Assembly (NCBI GenBank): GCA_914767715.1
Contig: OU612070.1
Span: forward strand, 6,591,501 to 6,651,500
From: Membranipora membranacea
Taxonomy: Eukaryota > Bryozoa > Gymnolaemata > Cheilostomatida > Membraniporidae
Length of the DNA: 60,000 nucleotides
Reading direction: 5' to 3'
Of the stretch, positions 46,031 through 56,543 are shown one piece after another. Position numbers and translations under genes: made by a program. Every line of letters begins with the position of its first letter. Position 1 is the stretch's first letter. The notes below the pieces were generated by a model. That model saw nothing but the letters and a program-made list of their open reading frames with translations, was not told the origin of the DNA and did not search any database.

Positions 46031-47780
46031 CTGAAATGTTTGTCATATTCAGGTTGAGACACTTTGGTCATCAATGGTCTGTGCTGATCTTGATAAATGT
46101 TTAATACTGCTGAAAATTGGGATGTGTGTCACTTTAGCAACACTTCAGTGGAAAATAGCACAAAATATGGCTCTATCTCAAATTGTTGCTTAAAGTTTCA
46201 CATTATATCATCAACTTAAAAATATCACACATATCATGACGTGACTCAAAAAGCCACATTGGGCTCATGATATAATACTTTCATCCAAACATTAGGGTGT
46301 CCTATATCTCTAAAAATAAAGATAACCTATTCTGAAATTTCTAGCAATCAAATAAGGTCAGCCATGCACTTTGCTAAAACAGCCTTTTTCATTCCTTTGA
46401 TAAAATGACACTATGTCATCCGATCGCAGTTTTGATAAGCTATTAGCGATCAGTAACCCCGCAGATTTCTAATGGTGTATAGAAAGTCATTATTTGTTGA
46501 CCCCCGTGTCTCTACCTCCAAGGCTAAATTGACAAGCAAGCAACTGAAAGCCTGATATGACCGAAACTGGATCATAAAGGAGCATCAGCCCCTTCAAATG
46601 TGGATGGCAGACCAGATCCACCTGCCCTGCTCATTGCCTATTCTGTTTCTGACTCTAGTAAAGATTGAGGCACGTATTAAAGATTATTATTAGTATTCAA
46701 GATGGAAACACATCTATCCTGAGAGAGCAGGCGGCATTAAAAGGCCCAGTTCATAACTCTGCTGTGTGGCCGCAGCCCTCACCAATCACAGCACAATCTG
46801 GTGTCTGGCATTATTTCTTGTACGCCGTCGTTTTATAATGTTTGGTGTGTTTAATCATGTCTCATGCCCACCTCTTGTCAACAGCAAAAAAAACAAGTCA
46901 CACTTTTCAAAAATGATACCCGATAGGGAACAAATACAGTTGTATAAAGAGAGAAAATAGGAGGAATATGATAGAAAATTGCACAAATAACACGGGTTAC
47001 GAAAAAAAAGTAAAGGGACATTTTCAAATCACAACAAAGTCAGATTTTAACCTTGCTCCAAGTTATTCTGTCTGAAAGGAGGTGTTAGAGCTCCAACTCC
47101 TTTCCATTTATAGAATATATCCAATTACACGGGTCTCTAGAACCCAGCTGTCTACAGAGAGTCCATGGGCAAAAGATATTACTGCTGCTCCAAGTTGTTT
47201 AGGCTAAATTGAGTGCTCCAACTAAGGTCGCTCCTGGTTGAATTCAAAAGTTTGGCAACAGACTCTGATTTAGTATGAGAAGGTGATTTATATAAAATGT
47301 GGAATGATACATTGGAACTACGTGATGAATTTGCTGTTTGATTCCACTGATGTTGTTCACCTTTGTTCACCTTTCACCGCCATGTCCTGATGTTGTGGCT
47401 GTAGAATAAATCTTAGCACTGTAATTGAAGAATATGAATCAATTTCTTCTGTCGGCTTGAACATCTTTGGAAAAGAAATGCCATTCATCATCAGAATGGT
47501 TGTTTCTATATTTTCAGAGATGAATTGTATGATTCATTTTTTGAGACCCGTTATATTCTTTGAAACAAGAAACGCACCTTTTGACCAGCTGGAATTCGAT
47601 ACGCGAGTAAGCTATCTCTGAATTAGGGTTTATTTATGCCATAAATAACACAACGAGTAGGAGTCTTTTCCCAATGTACAATTCTGTTTGATTATTTAGA
47701 ACCGAGTTATTGATGGTTAAAGTACTGTTTAAGCTGTTAATTAACTTCTGGAGTGCCTTGCATCACTCAAACCATATATT

Positions 47781-48164
47781 TTGTGCTTCCAAAAAGGTTT
47801 AGGTGCTACTAGTGCTAACCTATACAATCTAAAACTGGATACCAGTGTAAACAAAAAGAATTATGATTTGGAAATTGTTGCTATGAAGTGTTGCATATAT
47901 ATAACCTTTTTTCTTGAGACCAAAGCCTTAGAGTGTATTGAGTTAATACTGAAACTTACCTCTTCTTCACAGTGGCTCAGACAAAACAATTTTGACCTTT
48001 TGATGGAGAGAATGAAACTTATCAATAAATCAGTTAGTAGTCCGGTGGTATCCTATGCAATCGATAACAACTTTGAGTTGTTTTTAATTGAACTTTTTAC
48101 TGTGCACTGCAGTGGATTTGCTTTTGCCCACCAGAGGAGCAAACATAACAACTTGCCAATGATT
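47781..48164 (+). CDS. Open frame of 128 codons, unrecognised
   Basis: A plus-strand frame stays open from 47781 to the TGA near 48165. It has a protein-like mix of charged and hydrophobic residues (WLRQNNFDLLMERMKLINK; YAIDNNFELFLIELFT). It has no ATG at its start. An acceptor-like TTCCAAAAAG followed by GTTTAG lies at the left edge, so it may be an exon or a fragment of a decayed mobile element. No family recognised. Confidence 0.3.
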
Positions 48165-48895
48165 TGACAACTGATACTGTTCATCCAGTCGCCTATTTAT
48201 CAGCCATACCTCTCTATTCCATCTTTTTGCCAGGATCATTGCATATGCAATTCCTTTCAACAGACATTATTACTGTACATTTATCTCCCTGAACTGTTCA
48301 ACCTGCTGCCACTTATATCTGTATGTTGTCACCCCTCATGCCAATCAAGGCATATCAAGCTTTAGTATAACAGTTCAGCTCCCAGATAGCAGTGTACTCT
48401 CAGCAATCAATATTTACGTTGAGCATTAAGAGGTAGTTAATTTACCAGTACTGTTTTCTTTCCCTTCCCCCAATGGTTTTTTGAATTTCTCACAATAATC
48501 CCGAAGGAATTCTTGATTCATAAATGCAAGATAATCATAAAACTTAATCTAATCTGTTTAAGATATTGAATGATACTTTATAACTTTGATATGAATTGAT
48601 ATGCATGGGGATATAGGGTTGTGGAAGAAAATCTGAGGTTGAGAAAGGGAGCAGGCTAAAAAAAGATTAAACTCACCACTCCCAGATGACCTTGCATTGG
48701 CCTATGGGCGCGGCCATCTTGTTATTATTACTCAGTTACGAGACTACAATCATATTTAATTGGCTATTATAAATAGCGCTCTTAGGCTTTTGATTGGTGC
48801 ACGAAATAGAATGCAATTGAGAGGTCAAATAAATTGAGCCACCTTATCATTCCGGTAGTGGGGGTCTTTGGGGTGGGGAAGAAGTTTTTGCTTTT

Positions 48896-48930
48896 CTTAT
48901 TTATTTATTTATTTAATTTTTTTATTGAGG
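48896..48930. repeat. TTTA microsatellite-like tract
   Basis: Repeats of TTTA/ATTT flanked by T-rich sequence; low-complexity DNA. Confidence 0.6.
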
Positions 48931-49471
48931 TTTTCTAAAAGTTTATAATTAAAGCAAATTAAAAATAACTTGCTGACCTCACACACATTAACATAGATAC
49001 AAAAAATGACTTTAATAAAAAGATATAAGTGGTAGGGTGTTACATAGTTTATATTGTGTAGGATAATGAAAGCATGGTATCATAAATTGCATGAATAAGA
49101 TGAAAGTTGGATTTTAACCTCAGTTTTTCCTTACCAGCCCGAGACCCTTCGCACAGAACTGGGGTTTACTAAAAAACTCAATACGCCCTTGCTAGCAGGA
49201 GATAGGATTACTTTGATGCATGTGTTCCTGAGAGCATTGTAGTAACGGTCATCATCAACCTAACTTTCCACTATTTTCCCATCATCTTTTAATATCTTGA
49301 TATAGATGCCATTAATAGTACTTCGAGTAGAAGCTGTTCAAGCACTGATCCACCTGAGTTTGTTCCCAATGTACATTGTCAGCATTTAGTTTATATCTAT
49401 CCTTTGCATCATTCACGCCATTTAACGCTAGACTGCATCGGAAAGCAGCTAAAAATGTGACATCCGATCAG

Positions 49472-50435
49472 CAGACCTGGGTCCAAGTCATGGTAAGTCA
49501 AGTCATCTTCAAGTCAAGTCAAGTCAAAGTCACGACTTGACTTAACAAAATTATGACTTGACTTGACTTGACTTGATGTCGAAAACAAATAGACAACACT
49601 TGACTTGACTAAACGAAAAATTGACTTTGACTTGACTTGACTTGGGAGTTGTCCTGACTTTGGTCAAGTCAACATAAGTCAATGTGTGAAATTTTATAAC
49701 ATAATGTAGAAAGAGATATAGGAAGGATAATCATAACTGAGAACCCCAACTCTGAAACCCCAACTCTGATACCCCAACTCCGAAACAGAAAACCCAACTT
49801 CTCAGCTATGGGTAAGTAGTCAGAGTTCCTGCCTTAAATATTAGTTGTCTTCTCTTGTTGTCTTGTAATCAGTAAAATGAAAAATGTATCCCATGATGCA
49901 ATATTAATATAGTCTGATCATATAGTGCAGGTTTATTCAGAAGACTGCCTGTATCATCATCAACATCATCATCATCATCAGACAGAAATCCTTCTAGTCT
50001 AAGGATGTTTAACACTTTTTCTTTTTGTGCTTCTCACAACAGCAGAAGGCTGGACTTTCTTTTTTTGAAATTCACTTCCAAGCAATTCCATAACATACAC
50101 CACCCATTCCTTCTTTCGTTTGTGGGGAGGGGAGCAAATCACGATTAGTAGAGCAACTCCTGAGGACCTAACTAACTCCTCCACGATTTGGAGTCACCCG
50201 GGATTGAAATAAATTCCGAGTTGATTTTCACGGTTAATGAGCGTGACTTTGCCATGACTTGTAAGTCACCCATCTTTGACTTGACTTGACTTACAAAAAT
50301 CATGACTTGACTTGACTTGATGGCGAAAAAAATAGACACCAATTGACTTGACTTGACTTGGTGTAAATGTGACTTGACTTGACTTAGCATCAACAATGAC
50401 TTGACTTGACTTGCGATGACTTGGACCCAGGTCTG
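49472..50435. mobile_element. Non-autonomous hAT-type transposon, 964 bp, with 8-bp target duplication
   Basis: The termini are CAGACCTGGGTCCAAGTCAT and its exact inverse ATGACTTGGACCCAGGTCTG. They are flanked by the 8-bp direct repeat CCGATCAG (49464-49471, 50436-50443), the signature of hAT insertion. Both subterminal regions are built of many GACTT/GACTTG repeats in inverted arrangement. The middle has a triplicated AACCCCAACTCTG, a CAT microsatellite and only a small frame (49999-50184) with no transposase similarity, so it needs a transposase supplied from elsewhere. Confidence 0.9.
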
Positions 50436-50971
50436 CCGATCAGCACTATGTTTGCATATTTAATTATTCTGAACAAATATGGTAGCAAAAAAGTAATCTA
50501 TCTAGTAATATACAACCAGTTGAAACCAATCCCACTTCACTTTTCTAGACATTATAGCTACCCTATAGCCATGGGAGTTTGAATTGTCTATCAAAGATAT
50601 AAAATTATTGTCAGATTGAAAGTGATTTCGTTGATATGCTGCACCAATCGATATCCATTTTATAAGCAGAAATAACTCAAGGAAATGGAAGAGAAGCATC
50701 AATGAAACCATGAATAGGCCAAGTCCGAAAAGGAGACGATGACATTTTTAGCCTTCATTTTGATAAGTATTTTGATTCCATTCAATTATTTATGGGAGCA
50801 ACGCCATTTATTACATTAAGATATAAATTAGGTATCAATATTTGAAAAGTTGTGGTTGAGTTATTTAAAGTCACGCTGTTATGTTTGCAAAATCAATATT
50901 GCAAGCATACACAATTTCATGTTTTATTTTGAATAAAGGGATTTTACATTTCTTTCTCAAAGGCAGCAAAG

Positions 50972-52883
50972 ATGCTGTCGGATAGCTCGATAGTTGTGTG
51001 CGTAACTCTTGGGGTAAGCTGTCTGAAAAGTTGAAGATTTACAAATGCTCTTTACAATTAAACAGACAAACACAACAGGAAACTAATAGTATGAAGATTA
51101 ATCCATGTCACGGCTACATATCAGGTGTCATTATATTTTCATCTTCTCACCTATACAGCAAGCAAAGTTATAGAATGATGGATATGTTAATGAAATGAAG
51201 TCAATTATTCTTATTTTGAAGTTATTTCGTAATTGGGCTGTCTCGTGAATGGAAGGGGGAAATGACATAACAGTGAATGAAACACTGCTGCTTCTTGCTA
51301 TTTTGTAGTACAGAATGAAAGTTGTCTTGGAAATAATTTCAAGTTTTTTGATCTTTTTATCTACAGTTTCTATATGTGTCAGCGACATGTCAGATGGTAT
51401 CCATTGTGACAGGATCGTCATTTCTGTTGTCACAACTCTGTATGAGACAAGAAGGCATTACTGAGACGTCACAGAATGTGACACTGATACAATGTGCTCT
51501 GATATGTAGTATGAGCACCTCTTGTGTAGCCTTTGGGTACCAGAGAGACAGTCTGTTGTGTCGCCTTGGAGTGAATGTTACAGAATCTGTGATAGACAGC
51601 GCACACTGTATAGCAGGAGAAATGGTCTACATTTCAGGTGATGCATTTTATTTACACTAGCTGTAGTTTAAAAAAGCCATTTGTATTAATGTGTAGGGAA
51701 TAGTTTGCTATGTATATGTTCATCAAATTTTAAAGAAACTCTAGGTGGAAATAACTGAACATGTTTATAACATTCATGTTTTCTGATTATAGTTGAAGCT
51801 GAGATATCAGTGTGTGACTCTGAGGATGATTGGTTCTACATCTCTGTGAGGAACACTTGCATCAAGTTGTTTGAAACATCTGTAATCAGGAATGATGCCC
51901 AAACAAGCTGTCAGAATGAAGGGGGCTCTTTGGCTATGTGGAACAGCAATGAGATGATAGATGTATTCAGAAGTCTCGTGGAACGCCACATTGGGGGTAA
52001 GGTGTTCCGAAGATTTTTAATGATTCATTTTTGTCAAAGAAGCAGAAAATTAATTAGCCAATGTGCGTTATTCATTCACAGCTACAATTTTTTTTATTCC
52101 TAGAAATGAAAACGTGGGTTGGTGTATCAATTGACAATATCTATATCTAGAACCATGTTTATGTACCAGCTACTAGTTGTCCTTCTCTGCAACAAAGTCC
52201 TTCAAATTTAGGCATTGTGAAGAGTGTTTGTATTCATAAACTGCTCAAGTCGAAATACAGCTGTCCACCATTTCATTTTTTAATTTTAATCTCGTCACCT
52301 AACAGTATGTCTGAGTATAATACCAAATGAACTAGTATCATACCTGAGTCTGAACGGTTAATGCCTTACCTGAAAGAGGATAGTTCTCATGATACAATGA
52401 TACAAAATACAAACACATCTTTTCTATTGGAACTCTTCAAATAATTCTTGACTATAGTAATCCACCAATCAAAAAGAAGGTCAAGTGCATGCCGAAATGG
52501 AGCATAATAATGGCATTCCATGTAAGACCAATCCATTATTCCAAGAGAAACTTATGCTCACTCGAGGAATCCGAACTCTTAAAATATTTTTGATTTTTGC
52601 GAAAATTGATTGTACTGCGGATTGTCTATTGCCAGGCTGGAATGGCAATGGTAACAATGTTGGAGATGGAATCTGGACAGATGGAATGAATGTCGGTGGA
52701 TTGTGGCAATGGAGCAATGGTGAGGAGATAGCAGGTGATTTCTGGGCTCCAGGTGAACCTAATGGTAACGGGGTTTGTCTGCAGCTTTATAGAGGCATGC
52801 CAGGACCTGAATACTCATTCAAGATGGATGACTCAGAATGCAGTAATCAATTTGAATATGTCTGTGAGAAGTTAGGTCACTGA
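50972..52883 (+). CDS. PAN/apple + C-type lectin-like secreted protein, copy C
   Basis: Four plus-strand exons: 50972-51013 (MLSDSSIVVCVTLG, donor GTAAGC), 51367-51637, 51793-51996 and 52636-52883 with TGA at the end. Phases 0, 1, 1 match copy A, and exon 3 is 204 nt in both. The first two exons together give a signal peptide running into FLYVSATCQM. The PAN part has LCMRQEGITETSQN, CALICSMSTSCVAFGY and LLCRLG. The lectin part has DDWFYISVRNTCIKLFE, SLAMWNS, IWTDG, WQWSNG, then APGEPNGNGVC and a final YVCEKLGH. EPN is the mannose-type calcium-site motif, unlike EPS in copy A; the WND position is not conserved. Probably a secreted, possibly sugar-binding recognition protein. It is inverted relative to copies A and B. 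Confidence 0.8.
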
Positions 52884-55259
52884 ATGCACATGCGAAGGTG
52901 AAGGTTTGACTAGAGGATCCAAGTAGCTGTGTTTTGTGTTGTTTGTTTTATATTGAATGTCGTATTTCCTAAATCTGACCTTGGTGTCAACTTTCGAGTT
53001 GATTAACTTTTTTTTATTGGAAGGAATGCATTTCCACATCCACCTAACACCTAATCATCATAGCTGAATTGTAATTCTATTTTATTTTCAATTTGTGTCT
53101 GAGCTCAATACATCTGTAAGGTATTTTGTTGTTTGATGGTAAATATATATATTACTACATTTCATCAGTTTTAGTGGATTTTACCAACACTTAGATAAAA
53201 TGAACAAGAATGTCTTCTTTCGGTCAAATACCATTATTTACCAAGAAAAAATAAGATTGTCAGGCTCTCTGAAGTGAGAACTAGAAAAACCAACACATCA
53301 AGGTCACATTAAAACATCAATAATTAATGTTATCAATTTTTGTTCAATGTGATGCTGGTATTGATAGGGCTATCAAACAAATTATGTCGGTTAATTATTG
53401 TATGCTTATTGAACATGATATGTATGTAAAAGGTATGTAAAAAGTGTGAACATTCATAATAAATAATTCAGGAAATTTTGTAGCTGCAAACAAATTTACA
53501 TGTAAAACTATACTTAAACCATGGCATTTGTGATGAATATAGGAACAGCGTGAACTCAATGTCGAATACAATACCTGGCCATATTCAATATTTAAAAAGA
53601 AGGATTCCTTAATAAGGCGATTTGGTAGATATGACGGTGCTTTAACTCTGTCTTATATTTCAAATTCTTGATCGTCATTGTTGGCACTAGCATATTAGAG
53701 AAACTGAGAAACATTTCGATGAATATCACAATAGAATTATGAAGATTACCTTGAAAAACACACCTACGCAAAATAGTTTTCTTGTCAACGGTGTAGAAAT
53801 TAGGCTTACAATATCAGAGCATGGAATAACCTAATTTAAAGTCGACAAATAAGGTAGTCAATTTACCAAACTAATAAAACAACAACTAATGCTGAATTTT
53901 TATGGTGGTGAGTATCATAACTTGTGTGGCCTCATCTCATCAGAACCATTGTTGTCTTGTTTGTAGGACCTTATACATGACAATGATATCCACAGTATCT
54001 CAGTAGTCCATTATCTAACATAGTTGGGAAATAAGAGGTAAAAACACTGCTTTAAGTGGTCCACAGACCAGCTAGAAAACCTGAGCTAGTGGAGAGAAAA
54101 TAGAGCTTGAAATTCTTGTTTGCTTGGTGTGTCTTGATTTGTTATTGCACACAGAAAGTGTGTATACTCGCAGCGAGGTACTCCTTAGGTTAGCTATCGG
54201 CCAATGATATTCCATAAACAAAGCGTTTTTAGTGATTCTCGTCACAAACATGATGTCAAAATCGTATGATTACCCTAAATTAACGAGATCATTTTCTTGC
54301 TTTGGATCAGCTACAGAACGAGTAGTTATCACAGCCTGCGATAAACAGGTGCAGAGCTTAGACCACTAAGTAGACAACTCGCTCTCGTGATGAGTTATAA
54401 ACTTGCTCACATGCAGTAAGCTTGATGCCTATCGGTGTATTGAGTTGACTACTTATTCTTTGTGTAAACTTTAAAAGTAGACAGGTTAAGTTTACAACAA
54501 ATGGCTTTGTATTGATACTTCAATGTTTATACACATATCATAATAATGAATAAGATGTTGTCCAGAATTTCACCATTATCTTACCTTTTTAGAATTCACA
54601 CTATCACTATGGTCCCATCTTGCGATTTCGTAAGGATCTCGGAAGTTATCGATCCATGGAAATGACATTAAAGTCACTTTCCGATTGCGACGAATGACTT
54701 TTTTGACGCGATCAAGTCCAGGCCGCGGCAGATTCTTTTCATGTTTTTTCCATCATGGAAATTGTAAGCATTCATAATTAAAAATTAGAGTGAACCACAA
54801 ATTCGAGGCATCGGACCATAGTGATTGTCAAGTTTAACTATTATCAAATTTAATCTCAAAGTTCATGTGACGAAAAAGTAGGCCAACTCTATACAAACCT
54901 GAGAAGGAGAAGACAATAATTTAGCTTTCTCCAGTACAACAAAGAATACAAAAATGCAGTCAGAAAAATCTGCAGGGTTGAATGATAGTAACACAAAACA
55001 ATTCTGTGGACTGAAATGCTTGATATATCAATCAATGTTCCATCTGATGATCTGTAGCAAGCTTGATACTAGCTATCAGCTTTGCTTTTATTGTCATCAT
55101 ATATCCCTAAATGATTCTTCACAACATAGGACTGCTTAAGTTGGCACATCATTGCTGTGAGGTGCGGCAGCTCATCTCTCATCGATATAAAAACTGCTCA
55201 TTGTTTCACTGTAACCATGTGTTATGTAGTTAAGAGTCGTGTACCCTTTGATATTACTT
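52884..55259. other. Intergenic, AT-rich
   Basis: Downstream of lectin copy C. AATAAA at about 53459 could serve as a distant polyadenylation signal. It holds the degraded SINE at 54690. No exon supported. Confidence 0.5.
54690..54832 (+). mobile_element. tRNA-derived SINE, degraded copy 2
   Basis: It shares TTGACGCG and CAAGTCCAG of the head and the body (TTTTCCATCATGGAAATTG, ATTCGAGGCAT, CCATAGTGA, TTGTCAA) with the copy at 39766. Box B has lost its GGTT. Confidence 0.6.
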
Positions 55260-55850
55260 GGACCAGAGGGCGGATCTGGAAAGTTTTAGAGGGTCCCTCC
55301 ACCAGGACGGGGGTTCAGGGGGCTGCCTAGGCCCACTGGCGGGCCGCCTAGGCCCACCGGCCGCCGGAGCCCACAAGTGATTTTATGAACAAATGAATCA
55401 AATTTGGTATAGTTTCAGAATAAAATTTTTATTAGATAAACAACAGAGAATCACTTACTATGCGGCCAAGATTTCAGATTAATAATTTCACATATGGCCT
55501 AAAGAGGATAACAATAATATAAAAATAGCTACTCAGCCGGGGATGAGATCACAGCCTGGGTGATTTTTTTTATATCAATTGGGATATCAGGATGGATTTT
55601 CAGCAACATCACGTTACTAAGTCTATCCTGGCTCATGGTTGACCTTATAGCTGTTTTTATATTCTTGAGCTGGCTGAACACTCTCTCTGGTTCACAGGAT
55701 GTAGTTGGTGTGACTAGGAAGAGGTTTAGTAGTGTTGCGATGTTCGGGTAGAGGCTACTATCACAGCTCTTTATAGCTTTGAGGGCATCCTTAGGCACCT
55801 CAGAAGTTTAGTCCTCCCACTTAGTGTACCATCTTCGAAGCTCAATCTTT
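55260..55850 (-). pseudogene. hAT-family transposase C-terminal remnant and element end
   Basis: On the minus strand the frame 55798-55529 reads the hAT C-terminal dimerisation domain: PNIATLLNLFLVTPTTSC, then EPERVFSQLKNIKTAIRS and DRLSNVMLLKIH. It resembles the transposase-derived ZMYM/PRKRIR-type proteins. Upstream it continues as ELRRWYTKWED, then a TAA stop, then SEVPKDALKAIKSC, so the coding sequence is broken. Beyond its 3' side, at 55264, lies CAGAGGGCGGATCTGGAAAG, typical of a hAT terminal inverted repeat, inside a GC-rich patch. No N-terminal BED finger or catalytic core was found. The copy is inactive. Confidence 0.75.
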
Positions 55851-56096
55851 TGAAAGAAAAGTCATAAACCTTATCTAAACACTGAGTTGAGCTTTGGAAA
55901 TGAAGATAATTTTATTAGGATATTTTCTCTCTGAGTCGCTTGCTCATGGATAAAGAGCACATAACTCTGCAAATCTGGGAATTTGTGTTTATATTGTACA
56001 AGGAGTTTAACTTCAAATAATTCAATAAAAATAAAACTCCTTGTAAGGACGGTAGTTTTTGACATCTTGGTCGATCTATTGTAGCGTATTACTCAC

Positions 56097-56250
56097 CTCA
56101 AATGAAGTCTGGTCAGTTACACCCACTTGCAGCCTATTGTAGATCCTGCCATTGCTGAGAATTTTGTGCCACTCTTCATAATCCATCTGCTTGAGCGCCT
56201 CGGGGATTAACAGCGCCAGCTTATAGACATCTGATGAATCTGCAGTGAAC
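56097..56250 (-). CDS. Candidate internal exon, unknown protein
   Basis: A 154-nt minus-strand exon with clean splice signals: acceptor TTGCTTTCAG and donor TTTGAG|GTGAGT. It reads FTADSSDVYKLALLIPEAL, then MDYEEWHKILSNGRIYNRLQ and VGVTDQTSFE. It starts after two nucleotides of a codon and ends in phase 0. It lies about 300 bp from the start of a plus-strand gene and beside the hAT remnant. No partner exon was identified; it might belong to a gene whose first exon lies to the right. Confidence 0.45.
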
Positions 56251-56543
56251 CTGAAAGCAAAGTGAACTTTGGTTATCACAACAAATGTGTAGCTGGTTTG
56301 TTACTCAGTTTACTCAGTTACTCAGTTTCAAGAGTAGGGCGGAACATCTAATCACAGTCCAACGTCGTTTTGGACTGCAATTTCACTCACAGCTGGCCCA
56401 CTTTATTTTTGTCTCACCAATTGCACATGCGCACAAGTCATTTCCTGAGAGACAAATTCAAAGATTCTGGAATTCCCACAGCTCTAACTAACTTTCTCAC
56501 TTGCCATCTTATATTTCTTGTACTTTATTATTAAAACCTTGCC

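Noticed and set aside
49490-50420. CRISPR-like array of GACTTGACTT repeats
   Set aside because: The units are contiguous pentamers in inverted blocks within transposon ends, with no regular spacers, in a eukaryotic genome.
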